Positions 6,878-15,342 are shown, numbered from the stretch's first letter. The stretch: DNA of 58,371 nt from Candidatus Omnitrophota bacterium (GCA_023229385.1 JALNZI010000007.1:1-58371); one strand, 5' to 3'. A program made the numbers and translations. Notes: generated by a model from the letters alone, not told the origin.

Positions 6878-8293
6878 CTATTCTTTAAACATCTCCTTAA
6901 ATATTAATTTAACTACATTAACACTTTGTCCATTCCCAGCTAACTTATAACATTGAGTATCTGAAAGTCCATCTAATTTAACTTCATCATTTAAGAAACC
7001 TTGAAGTCTAAAGCATTCTTTTGGAGTTAATCTTCTAAGTTGTCCACAGCTCATATTATTTTCTATATATCCCAATTCTTCAGAAGAACTACCAATTCTA
7101 CCAATAGCAGTAGTTATAGTATTACTTACAATCTTTGGGTCTTTGTAATCCCTACTTAATAATGTAGGACTTACTTCTTGAAAACCACATTCTCTTGGAG
7201 AAGAATTACTTATAGCAATCATAGGTATATGTCCACCACCACCCCCCATAGCAGTTGGAAGACAATTACTAACTCCATCTTCTTTAATTGATTGATGTTC
7301 TTGTAGTCCCGTTAAAATAATGGGAACTGGGGGAAATAATGTTCCCATTGCTTGACTTAAATTATTTGATACATTTTCATATTCTCTTATTTCATCTACT
7401 CTATGATTTTCATAAATTTTAATTTCATTTTTTTTAATTGGAGGACAAATTCCTTCTGTTCCATATACCCTATTTGCTTCTCCTATTTCAGCGATAGACA
7501 TATCTGTATCATATTGACTTTTATTAGAGATAGCAATATTATTTCCACAATTTCTTCCAGATGCTCCTAAAGTAAAAGCTGTTCCATCATCTTTTTTAGT
7601 TTCTCTTCCACCATTATCTATTATCTTTTGACATTCTTTATCTTGTAAATATTTACTAAATCTTTCTTGTAATTTTTCAGATAGGTAATATTTCTTATCT
7701 ACATTAGTTTCAAGTATATCTTTAATGAAAATAGTTAAAGGAAATGGTTGTGGAAATTGAAATTTAAGTGGAGTATCTATATCTTTTCTAAAACAAACAA
7801 ACCAAACTCTTGCTCTTGATTGTGGTATTCCAAAATCTTTTGTATTAAGAACTTTCCAATAAACATTATAACCTATTCTATCTAATTCACTAAGTATTTT
7901 ACTGAATGTATCTTTAAACTTCTTGCAAGTTAATCCTTTAACATTTTCAAGTAGCATATATTTAGGTTTCTTTACTTCAGCTATTCTAATTATTTCATTA
8001 AATAATGTTCCTCTTGTGTCAAGTTCTCCTTTCATTTTTCCAGCAATAGAAAAACTTTGACAAGGAAAACCACTTGTAAGTAAATCAAAATCTTGTAAAT
8101 TATTTGGATTAATGTTTCTTACATCTCCAAGTCTTAATTTATCTTCTGTGTCTTCTGGACAATGATTTTGTTTAAAACATTGATTAGCATACTTGTCTAT
8201 ATCAGAATATCCAATTAGTTCATAAGTAATTTCTAATTGTTTTAAAGCAAACGAGGAAGTTCCATACCCAGAGAACAATTCAAGAATCCTCAT
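6878..8293 (-). CDS. DNA (cytosine-5) methyltransferase
   Basis: 471 residues with the ordered C5-methyltransferase motifs. They are FSGYGTSSFALK (I, AdoMet), GFPCQSFSIAG (IV, catalytic Cys), ENVKGL (VI), QSRARVWFVCF (VIII), RRLTPKECFRLQGF (IX) and KLAGNGQSVNVV (X). A long target-recognition region separates VIII from IX. It methylates cytosine, most likely to protect the element from host restriction; no cognate restriction enzyme is nearby. It overlaps the upstream gene by 4 bases. Confidence 0.93.
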   Translation of the reverse strand: MRILELFSGYGTSSFALKQLEITYELIGYSDIDKYANQCFKQNHCPEDTEDKLRLGDVRNINPNNLQDFDLLTSGFPCQSFSIAGKMKGELDTRGTLFNEIIRIAEVKKPKYMLLENVKGLTCKKFKDTFSKILSELDRIGYNVYWKVLNTKDFGIPQSRARVWFVCFRKDIDTPLKFQFPQPFPLTIFIKDILETNVDKKYYLSEKLQERFSKYLQDKECQKIIDNGGRETKKDDGTAFTLGASGRNCGNNIAISNKSQYDTDMSIAEIGEANRVYGTEGICPPIKKNEIKIYENHRVDEIREYENVSNNLSQAMGTLFPPVPIILTGLQEHQSIKEDGVSNCLPTAMGGGGGHIPMIAISNSSPRECGFQEVSPTLLSRDYKDPKIVSNTITTAIGRIGSSSEELGYIENNMSCGQLRRLTPKECFRLQGFLNDEVKLDGLSDTQCYKLAGNGQSVNVVKLIFKEMFKE

Positions 8294-8862
8294 TCTTTCT
8301 TCTCTTCTATTTTTTCCTTTACTTCTTTTGGCTTATTTTTTATTCCTTTCTTTCTTCCACTTTTTCCTTTTAATCCTGTCATTTTTTTACCTCCATCAGA
8401 TTTATCTTTTGATTTTTCGTATTCTTCTCTTAACTTATCAAACTTTTTATCCATTATTTTATTACACTTGTTTGAACAAATATAAAATTCTTTTCCATGA
8501 TTATATAACCCAAAGAATCCACTTGATAAACAATCGTAATGATTAGTTGGCTTTTTACAAACTTCACATTTCTCATCATCCTTAACAAATATTCTCATTC
8601 CTTCCTTATTATTATCTTCTTTATCTTTGTATTTTTTATTTTTCATTTCTATTGAGTGTTTATCTTTAAATTCACAAACCCAAATAGTCTTATAACATTT
8701 TCCACATCTTACTTCCATCCAATCACTCATCCATCCTTCATTAAATTGAACTTCTAATTTATCACTAAATTTTTTACAATTTCTACAATAAGAAAATCCT
8801 TCTTCTCTATAAGGAATATGTAAGTAATTACATTCCCCTTTTATTTCTGTGTGTTCACTCAT
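8290..8862 (-). CDS. Cysteine-rich zinc-binding protein
   Basis: 190 residues with three cysteine clusters (CRNC, CGKC, CEVC with CSNKC), so two or more zinc sites, and a basic tail rich in KGKSGRKKG. It is cotranscribed with the methyltransferase. It could bind DNA or RNA; not recognised further. Confidence 0.65.
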   Translation of the reverse strand: MSEHTEIKGECNYLHIPYREEGFSYCRNCKKFSDKLEVQFNEGWMSDWMEVRCGKCYKTIWVCEFKDKHSIEMKNKKYKDKEDNNKEGMRIFVKDDEKCEVCKKPTNHYDCLSSGFFGLYNHGKEFYICSNKCNKIMDKKFDKLREEYEKSKDKSDGGKKMTGLKGKSGRKKGIKNKPKEVKEKIEEKKE

Positions 8863-9002
8863 TTTGTTTTTTTAATATGAATCTTTAAATGTTTATTAAA
8901 TTCTTCACTATGTTCATATTCTTTATTTCCTTTACCTATTAATCTCTTTATGAATCCTTCTTCCTTAAATTCTTTTGGACAATAGGGACATTTAATTTTC
9001 AT
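8859..9002 (-). CDS. C2H2-type zinc finger protein
   Basis: 47 residues: CPYCPKEF ... HSEEFNKHLKIH fits a single classical C2H2 finger. ATGA overlaps link it to both neighbours. Confidence 0.65.
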   Translation of the reverse strand: MKIKCPYCPKEFKEEGFIKRLIGKGNKEYEHSEEFNKHLKIHIKKTK

Positions 9003-9439
9003 TGTCTTATAATCTTCTCATTTTTTATATTTATTTTAACTATATTCATATCATTAAGGAATTTAAGGTATTCAATTAGTTTCTTTGGTTCTATTATTAA
9101 TTCTTTACTTAGTTCGCTTTTTGAATATTCTTTGTCTTTAACCATAAATCTAATTATTCTTCTTAGGCACATTAAAGTTCCTTTTGAATCATCTACTACC
9201 TTCTCTACATCCTCTTTTTTACTTAACTCAAAGTTTAATTTAAACAACTTATTTTTTAACTCTTTTATTTGTTCGTCTTGTTTTTCTACTAATGGTCTTA
9301 ATCTTGCTAATTCTCTTTTATTTTGTTTAAATACTTCTTGTGATTCATTTAGAACTCTAACTTCTTCGTATGCTTCGTCTAAGCATTTCCCTACTGATTT
9401 TTTACCATTAACTAAAACTTTTACCTCTGCCTGTTTCAT
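8999..9439 (-). CDS. Coiled-coil protein with C-terminal winged-helix-like domain
   Basis: 146 residues: a coiled coil at about 30-85, then a segment (KEYSKSELSKELIIEPKKLIEYLKFLNDMNIV) with the spacing of a winged helix. A dimeric DNA-binding regulator is plausible. Confidence 0.55.
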   Translation of the reverse strand: MKQAEVKVLVNGKKSVGKCLDEAYEEVRVLNESQEVFKQNKRELARLRPLVEKQDEQIKELKNKLFKLNFELSKKEDVEKVVDDSKGTLMCLRRIIRFMVKDKEYSKSELSKELIIEPKKLIEYLKFLNDMNIVKINIKNEKIIRQ

Positions 9440-9466
9440 CCTCTTTTACCTCTTTAATTATTCTAA

Positions 9467-9613
9467 TCATTTCTTCTCATTTTCAATTTGTTTAATTTTT
9501 TGTTCTAGTATTAAGTTAACATCCTTTCTTTCAAGTATTCTACCAGTTAAAATACCAAAAAGATAAATAACTATTCCAATAAAAGTAATAACTATAATCT
9601 CTTTTATTGTCAT
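9467..9613 (-). CDS. Single-pass membrane peptide, 48 residues
   Basis: The hydrophobic helix at about 5-24 is followed by a charged tail. It is coupled by ATGA to the next upstream gene. Confidence 0.5.
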   Translation of the reverse strand: MTIKEIIVITFIGIVIYLFGILTGRILERKDVNLILEQKIKQIENEKK

Positions 9614-9777
9614 TTCCCCCTCTCCTTTTCTTCAAATATTTTCTCTAATGCTTGTTCTGATAGATGATTATATGTCCATTCTCCACAATAAGGGCATTTC
9701 TTTCCAATATTTTGTTTTAATAAAACCCCATTACAATTATGACAAATAGTTAAATCCGATAATTTTAATTCAATCAT
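9610..9777 (-). CDS. Zinc-ribbon protein, 55 residues
   Basis: CHNC and CPYC pairs about 16 residues apart form a zinc ribbon, followed by an acidic helix ending EKIFEEKERGK. It overlaps both neighbours by 4 bases. Confidence 0.6.
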   Translation of the reverse strand: MIELKLSDLTICHNCNGVLLKQNIGKKCPYCGEWTYNHLSEQALEKIFEEKERGK

Positions 9778-9947
9778 TGGTAATCCTCTGGTTTCCCATT
9801 TTCATATTCAATTTGCTCTTTACTTTTTCCTTGATTTTCTTCAAATATCTTTTGGATTTCTTCTCTATAATCAATTTTACATTTCTTGCAAGTATCACTT
9901 TTACCTGAATATTCTCCACATATTTTACAATTTTGCTTTTTAGTCAT
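9774..9947 (-). CDS. Zinc-ribbon protein, 57 residues
   Basis: CKIC and CKKC pairs 11 residues apart, then the helix REEIQKIFEENQGKS, similar in style to the gene just downstream, so the two may be distant duplicates. Confidence 0.6.
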   Translation of the reverse strand: MTKKQNCKICGEYSGKSDTCKKCKIDYREEIQKIFEENQGKSKEQIEYENGKPEDYQ

Positions 9948-9955
9948 TTTTCATT

Positions 9956-10936
9956 CTAATTCTTCTCCCCAGTTAGTTTAATTAGTATATTAGCAACCTT
10001 TTTACAATCAGGACAAAATGCTATAAATCCATAATACTCTTTTCCGCAAATTGTTTCAAATTTATCTTTTAATGGTATAAATTCAGTTATTCCTAAATCT
10101 TTCCCACATCCTTTTTTAACTTTTTCTAAAAGTTCTTTTGCTTTCTTTCTTAAATTTACAATTTTATCTTTGTTTTCCTGCTCTCCGAGAACATCTTTTA
10201 AGGTAATGGACTTTATCCCTTCCAATTTCTTAACAATCTCTAATGCTATTAAAGAACCATTATCTGTTAAAGTATTAATTATATAATTTAATTCTTCATT
10301 AGGAGTAGAAGAGCCCTTGAGTTCAGATTTCTCCAAACTTAATCTGGGCTTTCTATCAGCAGTTTTCAGTCCAGCACTACCGACTTTCGCCGATTGTTTT
10401 TCACTTCCAAGTTTTATACTTTCAGATTTATCTCGTTGGATATTCCCTGCTTGGATACCATCGTGGGTTTGTTTCTGCTGATTATTATTTCTTGGTGTGA
10501 ATTTCTTAATTTCTTTTAGTAATCCCTTTGAACTATTTTTCCAAGAATATTCATCAAATTCAATTTTAGATAAAAACAACTTTACTTCTTCAAGTGTATT
10601 AAATATCTTACAAGTATAAACTAAATCATTTATCATCTTCTTAACCTCTTCATCAGAACTATCTTCCCATGCATCACAACCAGAACAAGAACCATAATAA
10701 TCATTATATATTATAAACTTACCACAGGGAACTTTTAAACAAGTTGCTACCATTCCTTGATAATCTTCTTCATTCCAATGCCCTATAACTATTGCACCTT
10801 TAATAAGTCCTTTCATTTGTTCATCGTGCCCTCCTGCATATCTTGGCATTTTAAGTAAATTATCCCAATCTATTTGTTTTGCTAAATCATCATGTCCACA
10901 TTTGCAAATTTCTTGATTATCTTTTTGGGGTGTCAT
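9956..10936 (-). CDS. Modular protein A (MTPQKDNQEIC family)
   Basis: 326 residues. The N-terminus MTPQKDNQEIC with CGHDD is shared with the genes at 19771 and 30613. A unique middle region is followed by a KKFTPRNN...TADRK linker (about 145-200) nearly identical to gene B in both DNA and protein. Then come GSSTPNEE and a VLGEQENK motif, and a C-terminal part with CGKEYYGFIAFCPDC (zinc). The linkers are richer in G and C than the rest. Function unknown; it looks assembled from exchangeable cassettes. Confidence 0.7.
   Translation of the reverse strand: MTPQKDNQEICKCGHDDLAKQIDWDNLLKMPRYAGGHDEQMKGLIKGAIVIGHWNEEDYQGMVATCLKVPCGKFIIYNDYYGSCSGCDAWEDSSDEEVKKMINDLVYTCKIFNTLEEVKLFLSKIEFDEYSWKNSSKGLLKEIKKFTPRNNNQQKQTHDGIQAGNIQRDKSESIKLGSEKQSAKVGSAGLKTADRKPRLSLEKSELKGSSTPNEELNYIINTLTDNGSLIALEIVKKLEGIKSITLKDVLGEQENKDKIVNLRKKAKELLEKVKKGCGKDLGITEFIPLKDKFETICGKEYYGFIAFCPDCKKVANILIKLTGEKN
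10349..10509 (-). repeat. Linker-cassette repeat, copy A
   Basis: About 160 bp nearly identical to 20461-20617. It encodes the same in-frame linker in two modular proteins. Purifying selection on DNA or recent exchange would explain the identity. Confidence 0.8.
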
Positions 10937-11130
10937 TTTAAATTCTCCTCGGAGAGATTGAAGAATTGTTTAACCCAACTACAAGTTCTCCACTCTCCAG
11001 CTTCTTTTAACATTTTATAATGTTTCACAGCTTCGGCTTTTAATTGACTTTCAGGAATAAGAAAATTGATATTTCCATTTTCATACCCTTTTATTTTTCT
11101 TAAATCTTTCAAAGTTTTAATTTCTGTCAT
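10933..11130 (-). CDS. Small hypothetical protein, 65 residues
   Basis: Charged, soluble; contains the helical stretch QLKAEAVKHYKMLKEAGEW. Coupled by ATGA to both neighbours. Function unknown. Confidence 0.55.
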   Translation of the reverse strand: MTEIKTLKDLRKIKGYENGNINFLIPESQLKAEAVKHYKMLKEAGEWRTCSWVKQFFNLSEENLK

Positions 11131-11378
11131 TTTAAATTCTTAACTCCTAAATAATTATCTATTGGAATAAAACCTTCACTTGTCTTAACCATACATTCTG
11201 TTAAAGCATTCCATTTTGTTTCTAATCCAAGCATTTTAGAATATTCTCCACAACTTGCTTTATCAATAACAAGCATTAAAATAACTAATAATAAAGTAAG
11301 TGTAATCATACCCAAGATAAATAAAGTAATAACTACCCATGTTCTCACTCCGCATTCATCATAAAAAATGTTTGTCAT
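11127..11378 (-). CDS. Membrane protein with extracytoplasmic cysteines
   Basis: 83 residues: hydrophobic helix at about 14-38, then a tail with CGEYS and CMVKTSEG, which could form a disulfide outside the cell. Family unknown. Confidence 0.55.
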   Translation of the reverse strand: MTNIFYDECGVRTWVVITLFILGMITLTLLLVILMLVIDKASCGEYSKMLGLETKWNALTECMVKTSEGFIPIDNYLGVKNLK

Positions 11379-11668
11379 TTATTTTCCCTCTTTTTTATTT
11401 CGTCTATCATTTTACTTGCTTCAAACTTTGTTAATTTAGAATAATCTATTTTTCTTTTCTTAAAGAAGTATATTTGTCCATCTGTTAATTGATTATTACT
11501 CTTTGGAGCTTCTTCGTTCTTTAAGTTCTTATTCTTAATTGAATTATTTATATTGTCAGAAATAAATATCTTTACTGCATTTTCAAAAAGGCAATTACCT
11601 GTTACTTCTACTTTGTTTTCATTTAGTAGTTTTGTTAATTGTTTTATTACTGAATCAAGTTCTTTCAT
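11375..11668 (-). CDS. Small charged protein, 97 residues
   Basis: N-terminal helix, central Asn and Lys-rich stretch, C-terminal motif TDGQIYFFKKRKIDYSKLTKFEASKMI, which looks like a short helix-helix binding unit. Function unknown. Confidence 0.5.
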   Translation of the reverse strand: MKELDSVIKQLTKLLNENKVEVTGNCLFENAVKIFISDNINNSIKNKNLKNEEAPKSNNQLTDGQIYFFKKRKIDYSKLTKFEASKMIDEIKKRENK

Positions 11669-11826
11669 TTTATTATGTCAAGTGTCTTTGCCCTAAGTCT
11701 CAGATAAGACCAAAGTTTATTTAATAAATTAGATTCGTCATCCATTTCAGTAAAGTTTAATATTTGTTCTGCTTGAATAATTAAATCTTCTGCTTCAAAA
11801 TATTTTTCTTTTGTTAGATTTCTCAT
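11665..11826 (-). CDS. Small helical protein, 53 residues
   Basis: Acidic helical protein (MRNLTKEKYFEAEDLIIQAE...). It overlaps the next gene by ATGA. Function unknown. Confidence 0.5.
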   Translation of the reverse strand: MRNLTKEKYFEAEDLIIQAEQILNFTEMDDESNLLNKLWSYLRLRAKTLDIIK

Positions 11827-11827
11827 T

Positions 11828-12307
11828 TTAATTTTCTACTCTTGGTGCTAATAAGAAAACCAAACTCCTTTCAAATATTACAAGGCAAGGACTATCATTT
11901 ATGTATGTTCCTTTTTCTTTATCAAAAGGTAAATAAATTTCAGGTGTTCCATCATATCCAAATGCTTTTGCTGTTTTACTTGCTAAGTCTATCATTTGTT
12001 TTGAGAATTTTGATTTATCAACTAAATAAACTTCAAACTTTTTATCAAATCCTTTAATTTGTGGAATTATTAAATCTTGACCAACTACTTTCCACATATT
12101 GAATCCAATTATTACTTCTTCAAATACATCTTGAATTTCTAATAAGTTATATTTTTTTCTTTCTAATGGAACAATTCCCATAACATTGCATTTCTCTGTT
12201 ATTAAGTAATCTATTGGAGAAAGAGGTTTTGCTTCTTTTTGTTTTTCAAGATTTTCATATTCTTCTTTTAAGATATATTCTTTTCCATTAAGATTTATTG
12301 TTTCCAT
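11828..12307 (-). CDS. Hypothetical protein under an early-type promoter
   Basis: 159 residues. Mixed alpha/beta, no membrane helix, no motif I recognise. It is the first gene after the early promoter at 12329-12347; the TATA box is about 26 nt upstream, so the mRNA is leaderless. Confidence 0.6.
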   Translation of the reverse strand: METINLNGKEYILKEEYENLEKQKEAKPLSPIDYLITEKCNVMGIVPLERKKYNLLEIQDVFEEVIIGFNMWKVVGQDLIIPQIKGFDKKFEVYLVDKSKFSKQMIDLASKTAKAFGYDGTPEIYLPFDKEKGTYINDSPCLVIFERSLVFLLAPRVEN

Positions 12308-12328
12308 ATCCTATATAAGAATATACTA

Positions 12329-12347
12329 TTTTTAAATACTTGTAACT
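12329..12347 (-). promoter_or_regulatory. Early-type promoter
   Basis: The minus strand reads AGTTACAAGTATTTAAAAA. The GTTACAAGTATTTA core recurs upstream of genes at 21450, 33418, 36951 and, less exactly, 57683. Confidence 0.75.
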
Positions 12348-12396
12348 ATAATAAAATGATAAAAAAATAAAAAATAAATTATTTACTACTTTTTAG

Positions 12397-12723
12397 TTAC
12401 TTTGTTGCTTCAAGCACTGTCTTTAACTTGTTTAGTTTCTTTATATACATCTGAACTAAATCAACTACTAAATCCAAATCTATTGGTAAGTCGTAAGAAC
12501 TGATGTATCCTAAATCTTCTTTTCCATCAAATATATCTCCATTAAGAACTAATCTTTCTTTCTCCTCATCAAAATACATTTCACCTATTTCTAACCTTAA
12601 ATTGTTGTATACTAATTCCTTCTTACCATCGTCTTCTCCTAACTCATTTATAGATTCATCTGTTGCTTCTTTTTCTGTTCTTTTTAATGCTTCTTTATTC
12701 AAGTTTAGATAAAATTCTACCAT
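12397..12723 (-). CDS. Acidic protein, 108 residues
   Basis: Soluble, acidic, predicted helix at each end with a strand-rich centre (GEMYFDEEKERLVLNGDIF). Function unknown. Confidence 0.6.
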   Translation of the reverse strand: MVEFYLNLNKEALKRTEKEATDESINELGEDDGKKELVYNNLRLEIGEMYFDEEKERLVLNGDIFDGKEDLGYISSYDLPIDLDLVVDLVQMYIKKLNKLKTVLEATK

Positions 12724-12783
12724 CTTTTTTTTAACCTCCTTATTTCTATTGTCTTATCAGCCGAGTCCCGTTCTCACAGGAAA

Positions 12784-13125
12784 TTATTGCCGAATATGAT
12801 TTCTTTTTAACTTAGTTATTTTAATCTTCTTTTTAAGTTTTTTGTTAATCTTCATTACTTGCTCTTTTGTTAGATTAGTTGGCTTCCCTTTAAATAAATG
12901 AGTTCTATCTTTATTGAATCTTAATCCGTCTTTATGAAAACTCCATTCATCCCAGTAAATAACTGGCTCAAGTCCTTCCTCTATGTCTATTGAGTTTTTA
13001 CCTAAAAGTCTTCCTTCTTTTCTTCCTGAGTTTCTTTTATCTTTTTTTGATGGCATCTCTACATACCTCTTAATCCTTTGTTTTAACCACTTTGGTGATA
13101 CTTTCTTATCTTCTGTATAAATCAC
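12784..13125 (-). CDS. Basic protein overlapping the integrase 3' end
   Basis: 113 residues, Lys-rich, with the segment PVIYWDEWSFHKDGLRFNKDRTHLF. The start is uncertain: the first ATG overlaps the integrase by 20 bases, and MPSKKDKRNSGRK further in is equally possible. It may be a DNA-binding partner of the integrase. Confidence 0.5.
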   Translation of the reverse strand: MIYTEDKKVSPKWLKQRIKRYVEMPSKKDKRNSGRKEGRLLGKNSIDIEEGLEPVIYWDEWSFHKDGLRFNKDRTHLFKGKPTNLTKEQVMKINKKLKKKIKITKLKRNHIRQ

Positions 13126-13819
13126 CCAATATCTTTTGAATTAAAATAACATCCTTAGTGTCCATTACTCCAGAACTACCATAATCTTTAAGGAATGTAT
13201 TATAATCGTGTCCAAGTCTAAGACATATTTCCATAGCATCAATATTCATTATTCTTAAGTTTCCAAGTATCTTTAACCAGTTTCCGTGTGTCTTTCTTAT
13301 GTTATGAGCAGAATACATATATCCATCTTTAACATTTGACTTTTCTAATGCTTTCTTTAATGCTATATTAAATGCAGGAGTAGATAATAAACCAATCATT
13401 GAATCATCTTGTTTATCTTTAAACTCTTTTTTTAGTTTTTTAATAAATTCAGAGTTAATCGGTATTGTTCTTGGCTTTCCTTTCTTCTCTCCTTTCTTTG
13501 TTTTGGTTTTTGTTATTCTTAATTTTATTGTATTTCTTTCAAAATCTATGTCGTCTTTTCTTATATTTCTTGCTTCATTTATTCTTGCTCCTGTTTGAAT
13601 TAATGTTTCGGCAGTTAATTTTGCTTTATCACTTGTTAAGTTATTAACTACCTTTAACCAAATATCTGGATAAAAATAAGACATTCTATTTTCTCTTACA
13701 GAATACTTTTTACCATCTGTTCTTATTCCTTGTTTAAGTCCTTCTTTTCCAGAATCTTCTAAATCTAACCTTAAAGATTTTAAGTTTTCATCTGTTTTAC
13801 TTGTTGTTTGTTCTTCCAT
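13106..13819 (-). CDS. Tyrosine recombinase (integrase)
   Basis: 237 residues. Conserved core features are seen: the first Arg in TGARINEARNIRKDDID (about 92-108), HNIRKTHGNW with the HxxR pair, LRLGHDY (third box) and a candidate catalytic Tyr in FLKDYGSS. The protein is short, as in archaeal element integrases. It catalyses site-specific recombination, so the element may integrate or resolve multimers. I cannot identify an att site; the tRNA at 6480 is a candidate for analogy only. Confidence 0.88.
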   Translation of the reverse strand: MEEQTTSKTDENLKSLRLDLEDSGKEGLKQGIRTDGKKYSVRENRMSYFYPDIWLKVVNNLTSDKAKLTAETLIQTGARINEARNIRKDDIDFERNTIKLRITKTKTKKGEKKGKPRTIPINSEFIKKLKKEFKDKQDDSMIGLLSTPAFNIALKKALEKSNVKDGYMYSAHNIRKTHGNWLKILGNLRIMNIDAMEICLRLGHDYNTFLKDYGSSGVMDTKDVILIQKILGDLYRR

Positions 13820-13835
13820 TAAAATGTTTTATTAT

Positions 13836-13858
13836 AAAGAGTTTAACCTTTTTAAACC
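13836..13858 (-). promoter_or_regulatory. Integrase promoter and inverted repeat
   Basis: AGGTTTAAAAAGGTTAAACTC contains a TATA-like TTTAAAAAGG and the inverted repeat GTTTAA/TTAAAC about 25 nt before the integrase ATG, suggesting regulated leaderless transcription. Confidence 0.5.
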
Positions 13859-13861
13859 TAT

Positions 13862-14536
13862 TTAGTTGTTATTTATCATACAACCATCTTTATTATTTAT
13901 ATCATTAAATGATTTTTCAATTAAACTTTTTAAAAACTTATCATTCTTCTTTATATTGCATTCAAAACAAGAAGTTGTTAAATTTTCTTTTTTAGATGTT
14001 CCCCCATATGTCCAAGGTATTATATGGTCTATTGTTAATATTTTATCTTTACTACCATCAATACCATTTTTCCATCCACAATATTTACAAGTATAATTAT
14101 CTCTTTTAAAAATTTCTTCCCTTATCTCTGAAGGTATTTGTCTTGAATATGGATTATATCTGTCATCTTCTATTTTTTCTTTACTTATATTATTAAAAAA
14201 CTCTGAAAGATTATTTTTCTTATTTTTTTCTCTTAATTCTTTAAATAAACTAAACTCCATAAAAGATGTAATAAATTTATCATTATCCCATCTTATTGAA
14301 TGAATTGATATATGCTTTTTATTCTGTCTTATCTTTTCTTTAAAGTCATTATATAAAAGTATCTTCATAAATATCTTTATTTTTCTAATGTGCTCTTTGC
14401 TCAATTCTAAATTATACTTATTGAAATCTTTGATATACCTTGCATCTTCTTCCTTAAAATAAGTTAATCTATATCCTTTACTTTCAAGTAACAATCTCTT
14501 ATTATTGTTTATTATCCCTCTTTTTTTACTTTCCAT
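13862..14536 (-). CDS. HNH endonuclease
   Basis: About 224 residues from MESKKRG. A C-terminal HNH domain is visible: RDNYTCKYCG, LTIDHIIPWTYGG, SCFECNIKK. The N-terminal 130 residues are charged and helical. An earlier in-frame ATG at 14557 is possible. Likely a mobile or host-attack nuclease. Confidence 0.85.
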   Translation of the reverse strand: MESKKRGIINNNKRLLLESKGYRLTYFKEEDARYIKDFNKYNLELSKEHIRKIKIFMKILLYNDFKEKIRQNKKHISIHSIRWDNDKFITSFMEFSLFKELREKNKKNNLSEFFNNISKEKIEDDRYNPYSRQIPSEIREEIFKRDNYTCKYCGWKNGIDGSKDKILTIDHIIPWTYGGTSKKENLTTSCFECNIKKNDKFLKSLIEKSFNDINNKDGCMINNN

Positions 14537-14855
14537 ATTCCTTAAACCTTTCCTCAATCTGCTTTTTAATTGGAGTAGTCATTCCAAATTGTCGTACTTT
14601 GTTTTCAAACTTTTTATGTTCCTTTTGATTAGGGAAAAGCATTAAATTTTCTATGCGATTGTCCATTTTATCACCCGAAATGTGATGAATCGTTTCTCCT
14701 TCCTTTAAAGCTCTACCTATATATTCCTCCATAACTTTCTTATGCTCAAGAACCCATTTCATTCCATCAACAACTAAAATATAACCATTGCCTTTCTTTC
14801 TTCTAAATGTAGTTCTTACTAATGGATTATTGTATTTTTTCTCTTTTCTTTTCAT
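14526..14855 (-). CDS. HNH homing endonuclease, phage type
   Basis: 109 residues with the NPLVRTTFRRKKGNGYILV lead and the HNH signature ETIHHISGDKMDNRIENLML, typical of small phage HNH_3-type homing nucleases. It overlaps the next HNH gene slightly. Confidence 0.85.
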   Translation of the reverse strand: MKRKEKKYNNPLVRTTFRRKKGNGYILVVDGMKWVLEHKKVMEEYIGRALKEGETIHHISGDKMDNRIENLMLFPNQKEHKKFENKVRQFGMTTPIKKQIEERFKEYGK

Positions 14856-15195
14856 CTCTTTTAAATAACTTTTTAATTAATATCTTTATTCCATAATATA
14901 AATAATAAAATGGAGCAATAACTATAATTATTGGAACTTTAATCAGAATTATAAAAAACTTTATTGGAAATGCTAATATTCTTAATAATAAAGAACATCC
15001 AAATCTATGAAAATTACCTTCAAAAGAATGTGATATTAATTCCCAACATCTAATTTCCTTTCCACAAACATAACAATAGTCAAGATAACTATACATTTCT
15101 TTTAGTTCTTCTTTTGATGGTTCTCTTTCTGATAATATTTTGATATTATCTAAATGGTGTCTTGTTGCTTTTTCTATACTTTTATTTAAGTTCAT
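14827..15195 (-). CDS. Membrane protein with cytoplasmic zinc knuckle
   Basis: 122 residues. CYVCGKEIRCW near residue 40, then a long hydrophobic region (about 68-105) and a Lys-rich tail. It overlaps the HNH gene downstream. Confidence 0.6.
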   Translation of the reverse strand: MNLNKSIEKATRHHLDNIKILSEREPSKEELKEMYSYLDYCYVCGKEIRCWELISHSFEGNFHRFGCSLLLRILAFPIKFFIILIKVPIIIVIAPFYYLYYGIKILIKKLFKRDEKKREKIQ

Positions 15196-15313
15196 TTTTC
15201 TTCCCCTTTTTTAATACAATTAATAACACTAATATTATTAAAATAAATACAATACTAATAAAAATTACTCCATTAATTATAAACCAATGTAAAAATGGAT
15301 GACAATCTTGCAT
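15182..15313 (-). CDS. Single-pass membrane peptide, 43 residues
   Basis: Hydrophobic helix at about 9-34 with a basic end. Its stop lies within the start of the next gene. Confidence 0.5.
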   Translation of the reverse strand: MQDCHPFLHWFIINGVIFISIVFILIILVLLIVLKKGKKNELK

Positions 15314-15342
15314 ATATGTTAATGATGATAAATCACAAATCT

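Larger units (their letters stand above)
6556..6878 (+). repeat. Four TAATGCCTTGA motifs around the 6624 gene
   Basis: Copies start at about 6556 (AAATGCCTTGA), 6575, 6607 and 6868. One lies in the short leader of the gene at 6624 and the last covers its stop codon. They are the reverse complement of the AAGGCATT motifs at 2512-2860. Function unknown. Confidence 0.65.

Noticed and set aside
7100..7560. Frame or repeat anomalies within the methyltransferase TRD
   Set aside because: The long variable region is a normal target-recognition domain; motifs I to X are in order and in one frame.
10349..10509. The 160-bp repeat shared with 20461-20617 as an insertion sequence
   Set aside because: It is in frame within two coding regions, has no terminal inverted repeats and no transposase is nearby.
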